A stretch of DNA of 7,452 bases from Monoglobus sp964617455 (GCA_964617455.1 CAZTYF010000031.1:1-7452); one strand, 5' to 3'; shown: positions 1-6,261, numbered from the stretch's first letter. Numbers and translations: made by a program. The notes: a model not told the origin generated them from the sequence alone.

Positions 1-155
1 TTTTTGATATATTTTGAGAAAATATATCACGGACCGCAAAACCGTTACATCCCCGGGTTTGTGATATATTTTGAAAAAATATATCACGGCTCACAAAACC
101 GTTACATCCCCGGGTTTTTGATATATTTTAAGAAAATATATCACGGCCGTTACAT
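1..155. repeat. 57-bp tandem repeat with AT-rich hairpins
   Basis: Three units start at 6, 63 and 120, an exact 57-bp period. Each begins with GATATATTTT, a 3-base loop (GAG, GAA or AAG) and AAAATATATC, giving an 11-12 bp stem once the flanking T/A and G/C pairs are added. The first two units continue with a CGG..CAAAACCGTTACATCCCCGGGTTT-like linker. The third lacks about 9 linker bases (ACCGCAAAA-like) and ends in CCGTTACAT at about 147-155. The array probably continues to the left of the window. Because 57 is divisible by 3 it leaves a long open frame on the plus strand, which I regard as spurious. The third unit overlaps the stop codon of the esterase gene. The hairpins are almost pure A/T, so they are poor classical terminators, though they could protect a 3' end. 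The family is not recognised. Confidence 0.9.
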
Positions 156-983
156 ACCGCTCCGGGAGCGGAGCCAGGCTATGGCCAAATCCATCCAAGA
201 TTCTGCGGTGGGCTCCGATTGTTTTTCTTCGGTTGCGGTCAAATTGTTGGCCAGGGCCAGGCCGTGTTTGCCTTTGGGGAAGATGTGGAGCTCATACTCC
301 ACTCCCCTATCAAGGAGGGCTTGGGCAAAGGCCATGGAGTTTCGGACCGAAACCGTCTCGTCCTCAAAGGTGTGCCATATGAAGGCGGGAGGGGTGTTCT
401 CGGTCACGTATTTGTCAAGGCCGAAGAATTTGGCATTTTCCGAATTCCTGCCTATGAACCGCTCCATTGTGCCGATGTGGGTGCTGTCCGGCTCGTCGAG
501 TATCACAGGATATCCCAGAATCAGGCCGTCCGGCCGGTTTTCGCCTCCGGATGCCGCCGCAATTCGAGGATTGTTCCAGTGGACTCCCAAAGACGCCGCC
601 AAGTGTCCCCCTGCGGAAAAGCCGCACACATACACCCGGTCTTTGTCAATGCCGAACTCCGAGGGCATATTTCTGACGGCAGCCACCGCCGTTGCCAATT
701 GGCATTGGGGAACGGGCCATTCCGCCGGCTCCAAGGAATAGTTCAGCACAAAGGCATGAAACCCCGCCCCGCAGAATTTCAGGGCAACCGGTTCTGCCTC
801 CCGCTCCGAGCGGTGGTTATACCCTCCGCCTGGGCAAACTATGACCGCAGGCCGGGCTTTGCGCCGAGTCTTTCGGAGAAGATTTGGGGACAACAGGTAT
901 GAAGAGAGGGTGGCCGGATCCTTGGGGGGCTCCGCATCTGCCGCCGAATAGTCGGGGATTATATCGAATTCTTTTGCCAGCAT
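150..983 (-). CDS. alpha/beta-hydrolase, acetyl-esterase-like (COG0657/BD-FAE type)
   Basis: This is a 277-residue soluble serine hydrolase, probably cytoplasmic because no signal peptide is visible. The oxyanion-hole motif PGGGY lies at residues 51-55. The nucleophile elbow GFSAG gives Ser123, the likely acid is Asp208 (FEDET), and the likely base is His240 (GKHGL). Length and motif order fit the Aes/BD-FAE group, whose members remove acetyl or feruloyl groups from sugars or hydrolyse short esters; the actual substrate is inferred only. The frame is open to a GTG at 992, but AAAGGTG lies 6 bases before the ATG at 983 and sits right on the GTG, so 983 is preferred. It starts 24 bases after smpB stops and so probably shares its promoter. 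The final GGT-ATG-TAA codons match the 57-bp repeat, so the C-terminus may have been set by that repeat. A GC inverted repeat (157-171) lies in the last codons. Confidence 0.9.
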   Translation of the reverse strand: MLAKEFDIIPDYSAADAEPPKDPATLSSYLLSPNLLRKTRRKARPAVIVCPGGGYNHRSEREAEPVALKFCGAGFHAFVLNYSLEPAEWPVPQCQLATAVAAVRNMPSEFGIDKDRVYVCGFSAGGHLAASLGVHWNNPRIAAASGGENRPDGLILGYPVILDEPDSTHIGTMERFIGRNSENAKFFGLDKYVTENTPPAFIWHTFEDETVSVRNSMAFAQALLDRGVEYELHIFPKGKHGLALANNLTATEEKQSEPTAESWMDLAIAWLRSRSGM

Positions 984-1007
984 ATCTTTCACCTTTCCCG
1001 ACTGCGG

Positions 1008-1478
1008 TTATCTTCCGTAATTCTTCACGGCTCTTTCCATATGCCTCAGAGCATCCTGCTTGGCCATATCTTCCCGCTTGTCGTAGATTTTTTTGCCTCT
1101 GCACAGACCGAGCAGCACCTTGACATACTGCCTGCTGAAATACACTTTGAGAGGTATCAGGGTGTAGCCCTGCCGGGCGGTGAGCCCAATCAGACGGCTT
1201 ATTTCCCGCTTGTGGAGCAACAGTCTCCTGGGCCGTTCCGGGTCGCAGTTCCACATATTTCCCCTATCATAGGGGCTGATGTGAGCGCCGATCAACAGGG
1301 CCTCTCCGCTCTTTAAGGACACATAGCTGTCCTTCAGATTTATCCGCCCCAAGCGCACGGATTTCACTTCCGTGCCCCGAAGTTCAATGCCCGCCTCGTA
1401 TTCGTCATCGACGAAGTAGTCATGATAGGCCTTTTTGTTTTGGGCGATTATTTTCGGTCCGTTTTTTTCTTTCGGCAA
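1008..1478 (-). CDS. smpB: SsrA-binding protein SmpB
   Basis: SmpB binds tmRNA and brings it to stalled ribosomes for trans-translation. The 156 residues match the family's usual length. Visible family motifs are IIAQNKKA (10-17), the GTEVKSVRLGR block (35-45), NLKDSY (47-52), the HISPY block (66-70), LLLHKREI (86-93) and the C-terminal GKKIYDKRE (128-136), followed by a basic tail that would enter the mRNA channel. The start is a TTG at 1478, with GGAGGTGA 5 bases upstream. An in-frame ATG at 1502 lies only about 3-5 bases from the expected transcription start, and the frame beyond it crosses the -10 box, so longer starts are unlikely. The gene is first in an operon with the esterase. No tmRNA gene (ssrA) is visible in this window, so it must lie elsewhere. 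Confidence 0.98.
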   Translation of the reverse strand: MPKEKNGPKIIAQNKKAYHDYFVDDEYEAGIELRGTEVKSVRLGRINLKDSYVSLKSGEALLIGAHISPYDRGNMWNCDPERPRRLLLHKREISRLIGLTARQGYTLIPLKVYFSRQYVKVLLGLCRGKKIYDKREDMAKQDALRHMERAVKNYGR

Positions 1479-1511
1479 AAATCTCACCTCCCCATAACTC
1501 ATCCGATCTTG

Positions 1512-1540
1512 ATTATACAGCTTTTTCGGCCAAAAGTCAA
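1512..1540 (-). promoter_or_regulatory. Sigma-A promoter of smpB operon
   Basis: On the minus strand TTGACT (1535-1540) is followed by a 17-base spacer and a perfect TATAAT (1512-1517). The predicted start near 1505 leaves a leader of about 27 bases before the TTG start codon of smpB. Confidence 0.88.
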
Positions 1541-1601
1541 TAGCGGACCGAGGCCTCGTCCCCTTCACGGACTTATTTGTAAATTTATTCCCCGTAAGAT
1601 A

Positions 1602-1629
1602 TTGACCTTTGGGAAAAAAGTGGTATAAT
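1602..1629 (+). promoter_or_regulatory. Sigma-A promoter of fprA
   Basis: TTGACC (1602-1607), a 16-base spacer and TATAAT (1624-1629) precede fprA by about 28 bases. It diverges from the smpB promoter, with about 60 bases between the two -35 boxes. No clear operator was seen between them. Confidence 0.85.
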
Positions 1630-1657
1630 AGAAAGCGAAATTTTGGAGGTGCAGAAC

Positions 1658-2830
1658 ATGAAATACAGTGATGTTGTTGTGACCGATTCGGTCAAATATG
1701 TGGGAGTTCAAGACTACGATTTGGACCTTTTTGAGGGCCAGTATATCATTCCCAACGGAGTTGCCTATAACTCCTATGTTATCTTGGACGATAAGATTGC
1801 CGTTATGGACACGGTTGATATTCGGGCTCGGGACGAGTGGCTGGGAAATCTTTCCGAAGTTTTGTCGGGCAGAACCCCGGACTATTTGGTGGTTCAGCAT
1901 ATGGAGCCCGATCACTCTGCGTCAATCAAGGCGGCGGCGGAGAAATATCCCCAAATGAAAATCGTGGGCAACAAGAGAACCTTTGATATGATTGACAGAT
2001 TTTTCGATATGGATTTGGAGGGCCGCACCCTTACGGTAAAAGAGGGGGACACCCTGGATTTGGGACACCGCAAACTGAACTTTGTTTTGGCGCCCATGGT
2101 CCATTGGCCGGAGGTTATGGTGAGCTATGAAAGCTCCGAGAAAATCCTCTTTGCGGCGGACGGTTTCGGAAAGTTCGGCGCCCTTGACACGGACGAGGAC
2201 TGGGATTGCGAAGCGAGACGGTACTATTTCAACATTGTGGGCAAATACGGAGCGCAGGTTCAGGCTCTCCTGAAAAAGGCGTCGGCTTTGGATATTCAGA
2301 CAATTTGTCCCCTCCACGGACCGATTCTCAAAGAGGATTTGGGCCACTACATAGGTCTCTATGACACCTGGAGCAAATATGAACCCGAAGATAAGGGTGT
2401 GTTCATAGCCTATGCATCCATCTACGGCAACACCAAAAAGGCAGCCGAGAAACTCGGGGAAATTCTCACGGAAAAAGGCGTCGAGAAGGTTTCGATTGCG
2501 GACTTGGCTCGGGATGATTGGGCGGAATGCGTTGAGGACGCTTTCCGCTATGACCGTTTGGTCATAGCCTCCCCCACCTATGACGGAGGAATTTTCACTC
2601 CCGCGGAGGAGTTTATCAACCATTTGAAAGCCAAAACATACAGAAACCGCAAGGTGGGCATCATCGAAAACGGAACCTGGGCGCCGTCGGCGGGCCAAAA
2701 AATCAAGGCGGCCATGGAGAGCCTCAAGGACATAGAGGTCCTGGAGCCCATCGTCACCGTGAAATCCTCGGTCAAAGAGGATACCATTGAGCAGCTGAAT
2801 GCCCTTGCGGAAGCGCTCCTTCGGCAATAA
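1658..2830 (+). CDS. fprA: A-type flavodiiron protein (FprA, O2/NO reductase)
   Basis: This cytoplasmic enzyme reduces O2 to water or NO to N2O with electrons from rubredoxin or a similar donor, protecting anaerobes from oxygen or nitrosative stress. Of its 390 residues, about 1-245 form the metallo-beta-lactamase-like diiron domain. The ligand motif is HMEPDH (His81, Glu83, Asp85), then His149 (MVHWPE), Asp168 (FAADGFG) and His220 (CPLHGP). Residues 247-390 form a flavodoxin domain with the FMN phosphate loop ASIYGNT (253-259), SPTYDGG and ENGTWAPSAG. The ATG at 1658 has GGAGGTG 6 bases upstream; a TTG at 1643 in the same frame precedes that site and is rejected. There is no fused rubredoxin or NADH-reductase domain, so it is the simple class A form. 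It appears monocistronic, ending at the 2850-2885 hairpin. The Asp168-His220 gap looks shorter than I recall for canonical members. Whether O2 or NO is preferred cannot be read from sequence. Confidence 0.96.
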   Translation: MKYSDVVVTDSVKYVGVQDYDLDLFEGQYIIPNGVAYNSYVILDDKIAVMDTVDIRARDEWLGNLSEVLSGRTPDYLVVQHMEPDHSASIKAAAEKYPQMKIVGNKRTFDMIDRFFDMDLEGRTLTVKEGDTLDLGHRKLNFVLAPMVHWPEVMVSYESSEKILFAADGFGKFGALDTDEDWDCEARRYYFNIVGKYGAQVQALLKKASALDIQTICPLHGPILKEDLGHYIGLYDTWSKYEPEDKGVFIAYASIYGNTKKAAEKLGEILTEKGVEKVSIADLARDDWAECVEDAFRYDRLVIASPTYDGGIFTPAEEFINHLKAKTYRNRKVGIIENGTWAPSAGQKIKAAMESLKDIEVLEPIVTVKSSVKEDTIEQLNALAEALLRQ

Positions 2831-2849
2831 AAAAATCGAGAGACAACAT

Positions 2850-2885
2850 AACCCTCGGCTCGGCCGTCAGGCCCCGCCGAGGGTT
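2850..2885. terminator. Hairpin terminator between convergent genes
   Basis: AACCCTCGGC (2850-2859) pairs perfectly with GCCGAGGGTT (2876-2885). Inside it GGCC (2862-2865) can pair with GGCC (2870-2873) around a GTCA loop, with a small internal bulge. It lies 19 bases after the fprA stop and 4 bases after the stop of the minus-strand small ORF, so it can serve both directions. T runs are weak: TTTGACTT on the plus side, and a 7-T run about 13 bases beyond the stem on the minus side. Confidence 0.75.
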
Positions 2886-2889
2886 TGAC

Positions 2890-3072
2890 TTACTTCACTT
2901 TTCTGCGTATCAGGAGCAGGCAAAGAGCTCCGATTAAAACCACAAAGACCAAATATTTTCGAATTTTCTCTTGGGTCACCGGTTCCACCACCGGCAAAAA
3001 GCTGCAGGCTATCACGATTATCAGCAAGATAAACCACACCGCGGCTATTATATAAAACGTCCTTCTTTTCAT
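2890..3072 (-). CDS. Small two-TM membrane protein, unknown
   Basis: This is a 60-residue protein starting MKRRTF and ending RRKVK. Two hydrophobic segments (about 6-27 and 40-55) are joined by a short polar stretch with PVVEPVTQEKIRK. Positive charges at both ends predict that both termini face the cytoplasm. It starts 17 bases after the antiporter stop, with GGGAGG about 11 bases upstream of the ATG, and is probably co-transcribed with it. It ends next to the bidirectional hairpin. I recognise no family. It may be an accessory subunit of the antiporter or an unrelated small membrane protein; coding status rests on the membrane pattern, the ribosome site and its position. Confidence 0.6.
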   Translation of the reverse strand: MKRRTFYIIAAVWFILLIIVIACSFLPVVEPVTQEKIRKYLVFVVLIGALCLLLIRRKVK

Positions 3073-3089
3073 TTTTCAACCGGCCTCCC

Positions 3090-4055
3090 TCACATAATCT
3101 CTCTCATAACCGCATACGCCATGTATCCGGCATACATCAGCACCATACATATACCCGGAAGCCGTTCGATTTTGTTTCGGGCTCTCACCACTATGTAGAC
3201 AAGGACGCTGAATCCCAAAAGCAGGCACAAATCCACCAGGGAAAATCCGCCCACTTTATAGGGGCTGATTGCTCCCGAAAGGCCCGCAACCCCCAAGATG
3301 TTGAATATGTTGGAGCCGATAACGTTTCCCATGGCCAAGTCGTTTTCCCCTTTGCGGGTCGCCACAAGGGAGGTGACCAGTTCGGGAAGGGAGGTTCCCA
3401 CCGCCAAAATGGTCAAACCGATGATAACATCGCTGAGGCCGAAGGCTTTGGCAATATCCGTGGCCGAATCAACGACCATATCGCCGCCCAAAGCTATGCC
3501 CGCGATTCCGATTATGGTGAAAAGTATACTTTTGAAGGGGGACAGCACCTTGATTTCCTCGCTTGCTTCGGTTCTGTTTTTCAGAGCCGCTATAACCAGC
3601 CAAATAAGATAGCCTATGAGAAGCAGGAACATGATGATTCCTTCGATTCTGCCGATTTTGAAATCTCCGCCGCCCCAAAACATACTGTCAACAATGAACA
3701 GGAGCAGCACCAATCCCACGATTATCGAAATGGGAAAGTCCCGATTTTTCAAATCCTTGGAAATGGGCAAGTTCCTGATTACGGCGCATCCTCCCGCAAC
3801 AACCAAAAGATTGAACAGATTTGAACCCAACACATTGCTGATTACTATATCGTTGCTTCCCTTGATGGCCGCCGAAACGGAAACCGCCATCTCCGGAGCG
3901 CTGGTTCCCATGGCCACAATGGTGAGTCCCACCACAATGCTCGGGACTTTGAGAAGCCGAGCGATAGACGAGGTTCCGTCCACAAAAAGGTCCGCTCCCT
4001 TAATCAGGAGCACAAACCCCACCAAAAGCAACACATACATCATTACGTTATTCAT
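3090..4055 (-). CDS. CaCA-family calcium/sodium antiporter (YrbG-like)
   Basis: This is an integral membrane cation/Ca2+ exchanger of 321 residues, near the family's usual length. It shows the two inverted alpha repeats. Alpha-1 has GTSAPE (50-55) and SNVLGSNLFN (73-82); alpha-2 has GTSLPE (220-225) and GNVIGSNIFN (243-252). The acidic and Asn/Ser residues of these motifs form the ion sites in the family. A polar cytoplasmic-type loop at about 159-175 separates the halves, and about ten membrane segments are expected. Two ATGs lie six bases apart. GGAGG abuts the first (4061) but is 6 bases from the second, so 4055 is chosen. Exchange of Ca2+ for Na+ or H+ is inferred from the family; the ion is not proven by sequence. 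It heads a two-gene unit with the small membrane protein. Confidence 0.95.
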   Translation of the reverse strand: MNNVMMYVLLLVGFVLLIKGADLFVDGTSSIARLLKVPSIVVGLTIVAMGTSAPEMAVSVSAAIKGSNDIVISNVLGSNLFNLLVVAGGCAVIRNLPISKDLKNRDFPISIIVGLVLLLFIVDSMFWGGGDFKIGRIEGIIMFLLLIGYLIWLVIAALKNRTEASEEIKVLSPFKSILFTIIGIAGIALGGDMVVDSATDIAKAFGLSDVIIGLTILAVGTSLPELVTSLVATRKGENDLAMGNVIGSNIFNILGVAGLSGAISPYKVGGFSLVDLCLLLGFSVLVYIVVRARNKIERLPGICMVLMYAGYMAYAVMREIM

Positions 4056-4091
4056 CGTCATCCTCCGATTTGCAAATTTATCTCTTTTCCT

Positions 4092-4120
4092 ATTCTATCA
4101 TATCCCCGGCCATATTACAA
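4092..4120 (-). promoter_or_regulatory. Promoter of antiporter gene
   Basis: On the minus strand TTGTAA (4115-4120), a 17-base spacer and TAGAAT (4092-4097) precede the antiporter start by about 36 bases. The leader is too short for a riboswitch such as the yybP-ykoY type sometimes found before cation transporters. Confidence 0.7.
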
Positions 4121-4171
4121 GCACTATTTTCCGATTCTTTCCCATCGGAGCAAAATCCTTCGGGGCCGATA

Positions 4172-4191
4172 CCCGAAAGGGAATTTTCGGG
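4172..4191. repeat. Inverted repeat between divergent promoters
   Basis: CCCGAAA (4172-4178) and TTTCGGG (4185-4191) form a 7-bp stem around GGGAAT. A second short inverted repeat, CCGAT (4131-4135) and ATCGG (4144-4148), lies nearby. Both are between the antiporter and glycoside-hydrolase promoters. They may be operator DNA or a boundary hairpin; no gene would need a terminator here. Confidence 0.45.
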
Positions 4192-4194
4192 CTT

Positions 4195-4228
4195 TTGAAA
4201 TTTGGGAAATTTGCGCTTGAAATTTCAA
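4195..4228. promoter_or_regulatory. Candidate operator: TTGAAATTTCAA palindrome and half-site
   Basis: A perfect 12-base palindrome TTGAAATTTCAA (4217-4228) covers the -35 box of the glycoside-hydrolase promoter. A related site TTGAAATTTGGG starts at 4195, 22 bases upstream and so about two helical turns away on the same face. This layout suits a dimeric regulator. The regulator is unknown, and AT-rich palindromes can arise by chance. Confidence 0.45.
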
Positions 4229-4245
4229 ACGGGATGGTTTATAAT
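4217..4245 (+). promoter_or_regulatory. Sigma-A promoter of GH26-like gene
   Basis: TTGAAA (4217-4222), a 17-base spacer and a perfect TATAAT (4240-4245) are followed by a leader of about 107 bases before the coding start. The leader contains a 7-bp hairpin at 4314-4330 (TCGGGAA, loop GTG, TTCCCGA). I could not match the leader to any riboswitch class. Confidence 0.82.
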
Positions 4246-4313
4246 GAGAGAGCCGAGTCGGTTTGCCGATTGAAAGAAATGAGAAAAAAGGCGGACCGAC
4301 GGTAACGAAAAAT

Positions 4314-4330
4314 TCGGGAAGTGTTCCCGA
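4314..4330 (+). other. Leader hairpin upstream of GH26-like gene
   Basis: TCGGGAA and TTCCCGA pair perfectly around a GTG loop, about 28 bases before the start codon. There is no T run after it, so it is not an intrinsic terminator; it may stabilise the mRNA 5' region. Confidence 0.5.
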
Positions 4331-4358
4331 GGCAAAATGACCATGCGAGGTGACCAAA

Positions 4359-6086
4359 GTGACAAATATGAAAAAGACAAAGTCCAAAGGGAGAGTGACG
4401 GCGGCGGTTTTGGTTTTGGCAATGCTGCTGGTATTTGCCGTCCCCGCCTATGCCTTTGAGTTCCCCGAGCCCGACTGGGGCGCCCTCCTGAGGGAGCGGG
4501 AAAATATGGTGAGCCAAACGGATTTCGCCCTCTATGCCGAAGGTGACGTGCAAAGCGCCCCCTACTACGGGGCCAAATTCGAGCCTAGGGGCGGCACATA
4601 TATCGGAATGATTACGGAGGCGTCCGAGGAGTATGCGCCTTTGGGCTCATATTTGACCTATATAGACAATATGAATCAGGGGGATTTATACAGCCCCGCC
4701 AAGCAAATGATTGAAAACGGAAATTCCGTGGTGATGGTGGGCTGGACCATAAACGACCTTGATTCGGTGGATTACGGACGGGTACGGAGTGTGCTTGAGA
4801 CACTGAACAGCTACGGAAAGCCCATGTTCATAAGATTCGCCAACGAGATGAACGAGTCCGCCATAGGCGCCGACCCGACCAAGTATGTGGATGTTTTCCG
4901 CCGGGTGGCCGATATGGTTCACGAATACCCGAATCTGGCCGTGGTATGGTCTCCTGCGGACATAGGGGCTTTGGACAGACCTTTTGAGTATTTCTATCCG
5001 GGGGACTCCTATGTGGACTGGGTGGGCATCAGCTCCTATTCCATGGTGTACTTTTTGGGCAACCCCAACACCTCCCGCAAAGAAAGCGTGTATTTTATGA
5101 CCGGGGACTATGCCTGGGCCACAAACAAGGTGAAACCCCTCTTTGATTTTATGAGCCGAAACAACATAAACAAGCCCGTGATGATAAGCGAAGGCGGCGT
5201 GGCCACGAACCTAAACAGCGGCCCCGTTTCGGAGGGATGGGCGGCGCCTCGGCTTCGGGATTTTATGTGGAACCTGGTGATGAAATATCCCCAAATCAAA
5301 ATGATAAACTATTTCAACACCCACAGAGGCGAAGAGGCCAGCAGATATGATATAGACAACTACCCCTACGCCAAGAATATATACAAAGAGGCGGCGGAGG
5401 AGGGCCCCTATATCCGCCGGGCCGAGGGCAACGGACCCTATGTTTTTCAGCCAGCGAACAATGCGGGAACCCTTTCCGCAAAAGACGGGATTGTCAAACT
5501 CTATACCCTGGCCCATTTCCCCGGTGCGCCGGATGTTACGGTGAACTATTACATAGACGGCAATTGGACCCATTCCGCAAATCAAATACCCTATAAATTC
5601 AATATGGATATACGCAATCTGGCCGACGGAGCCCATACCCTGAAAATCGCAGCCGGAGGCAGAGAGGCGGAGTATACCCTATACAAAAGAGGCGGCGCCG
5701 TGAGATTCGGTGCGGAACCCGACTATGTGCCGGCCCAATCCGAAATCGAGGTCAAACTGAACGGCTCGAAAATAAGCTTCGACAGCGAGCCGATTATGGA
5801 GGACGACCGGGTTCTCGTTCCCATGCGGGCCATTTTCGAGGCTCTGGGAGCGGAGGTATTCTGGGACGACACAAGACGCACAGCCTCTGCCTATCGGTAC
5901 GGAATATACATTGAAGTGCCCATAGATATGCACTATATGATGATAAACGGAAATCTTGAAATGCTGGACGTGCCCGCCCGATTGGTAGGCGACCGAACAT
6001 TGGTCCCCGCCCGGGCAATAAGCGAAGCTTTCGGCTGCACCGTCACCTGGGACAACGACACCCAAACGGTGTTAATCAACACATAA
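4359..6086 (+). CDS. Secreted GH26-like glycoside hydrolase with Ig-like and copper-amine-oxidase-N-like domains
   Basis: This is a 575-residue exported protein. Residues 1-32 form a signal peptide (basic start, hydrophobic core, AYA cleavage site before FEFPEP). Residues about 70-345 resemble a clan GH-A barrel closest to GH26 beta-mannanases. They include FIRFANEMN with probable acid/base Glu163, VVWSP at 194-198, the GH26-typical YPGDSYVDWVG block at 213-223, and MISEGG with probable nucleophile Glu278. About 370-443 is a beta-rich, Ig-like linker (NYYIDGNW, LADGAHTLKI). About 465-575 is a copper-amine-oxidase-N-like domain with two RVLVPMRA / RTLVPARA half-repeats, common on secreted Firmicute proteins and thought to aid wall or substrate attachment. 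GTG at 4359 is chosen because GAGGTGA lies 5 bases upstream; an ATG three codons later is possible. The residue before the acid/base is Asn where GH26 usually has His. The substrate (a mannan or other beta-glycan) is inferred. Confidence 0.88.
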   Translation: MTNMKKTKSKGRVTAAVLVLAMLLVFAVPAYAFEFPEPDWGALLRERENMVSQTDFALYAEGDVQSAPYYGAKFEPRGGTYIGMITEASEEYAPLGSYLTYIDNMNQGDLYSPAKQMIENGNSVVMVGWTINDLDSVDYGRVRSVLETLNSYGKPMFIRFANEMNESAIGADPTKYVDVFRRVADMVHEYPNLAVVWSPADIGALDRPFEYFYPGDSYVDWVGISSYSMVYFLGNPNTSRKESVYFMTGDYAWATNKVKPLFDFMSRNNINKPVMISEGGVATNLNSGPVSEGWAAPRLRDFMWNLVMKYPQIKMINYFNTHRGEEASRYDIDNYPYAKNIYKEAAEEGPYIRRAEGNGPYVFQPANNAGTLSAKDGIVKLYTLAHFPGAPDVTVNYYIDGNWTHSANQIPYKFNMDIRNLADGAHTLKIAAGGREAEYTLYKRGGAVRFGAEPDYVPAQSEIEVKLNGSKISFDSEPIMEDDRVLVPMRAIFEALGAEVFWDDTRRTASAYRYGIYIEVPIDMHYMMINGNLEMLDVPARLVGDRTLVPARAISEAFGCTVTWDNDTQTVLINT

Positions 6087-6123
6087 AAGCGGCGGCAATC
6101 CCGCAAAACACAAAAAATCCCCC

Positions 6124-6152
6124 TTGACAAAAAGAGGGACAGATAGTATAAT
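6124..6152 (+). promoter_or_regulatory. Perfect-consensus sigma-A promoter
   Basis: TTGACA (6124-6129), exactly 17 bases, then TATAAT (6147-6152). It is the best promoter in the window, and no protein gene follows. AATCCCC just upstream and GGGGATT (6164-6170) form an inverted repeat around it. Transcription should begin near 6159. Confidence 0.85.
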
Positions 6153-6158
6153 CAAAGT

Positions 6159-6261
6159 ATAAAAGGGGATTGGCGGAACGTAGAACGGTTTGCTGCTTCG
6201 CGAGGTTATTATATAACAACCGCCAAAGCCAGCGAAACTTTTGAGGCGGTTGTTATTTTTT
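6159..6261 (+). ncRNA. Predicted ~100-nt small RNA, unknown family
   Basis: A perfect promoter and a strong terminator bracket about 100 bases with no convincing ORF. A 24-codon TTG frame from 6170 has AAGGGG touching its start and an unremarkable product. Two structures compete. TTGGCGG (6170-6176) can pair with CCGCCAA (6220-6226), enclosing a small GTTAT/ATAAC hairpin (6205-6217). Alternatively the same CCGCC pairs with GGCGG in the terminator stem. TTCGC (6197-6201) could also pair with GCGAA (6232-6236) in the terminator loop. I looked for signature motifs of SRP RNA, 6S RNA, tmRNA, RNase P RNA, T-box and common riboswitches and saw none. It may be a trans-acting RNA or an attenuator whose downstream gene has been replaced by the repeat array. 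The start is estimated from the -10 box. Confidence 0.6.
6213..6261 (+). terminator. Intrinsic terminator of the small RNA
   Basis: ATAACAACCGCC (6213-6224) pairs perfectly with GGCGGTTGTTAT (6245-6256), a 12-bp stem followed by six T (6256-6261). The 20-base loop can extend the stem with AAAG/CTTT. Confidence 0.9.

Noticed and set aside
1..155. 57-bp units as CRISPR repeats or as a strong intrinsic terminator
   Set aside because: The whole unit is repeated with no unique spacers, and the stems are A/T only with no proper T run after a GC stem.
4..741. Plus-strand frame of 245 codons with repeated IYFEKIYHG peptides
   Set aside because: Its first part is the 57-bp repeat (a multiple of 3) and the rest is antisense to the esterase, which has a full catalytic triad. 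It has no ribosome site.
219..902. Plus-strand frame antisense to the esterase
   Set aside because: No family motifs; it exists because of the codon bias of the opposite-strand gene.
1479..1657. tmRNA (ssrA) next to smpB
   Set aside because: The gap holds only two divergent promoters and leaders; no tRNA-like ends or tag-coding region were seen here or elsewhere in the window.
1922..2827. 301-codon minus-strand frame inside fprA
   Set aside because: Shadow of fprA, which carries all diiron ligands and the flavodoxin domain. No start signal or recognisable motif.
3616..4305. 229-codon plus-strand frame over the antiporter start and its promoter
   Set aside because: Antisense to a clear CaCA gene and runs across two promoters; no motifs.
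4252..4358. Riboswitch in the leader of the glycoside-hydrolase gene (cyclic-di-GMP type considered)
   Set aside because: I could not lay out the conserved core or pairing of any class; only one simple hairpin is supported.
6170..6244. 24-codon ORF starting TTG within the predicted small RNA
   Set aside because: The AAGGGG sequence touches the start codon, leaving no usable spacing, and the product has no features.
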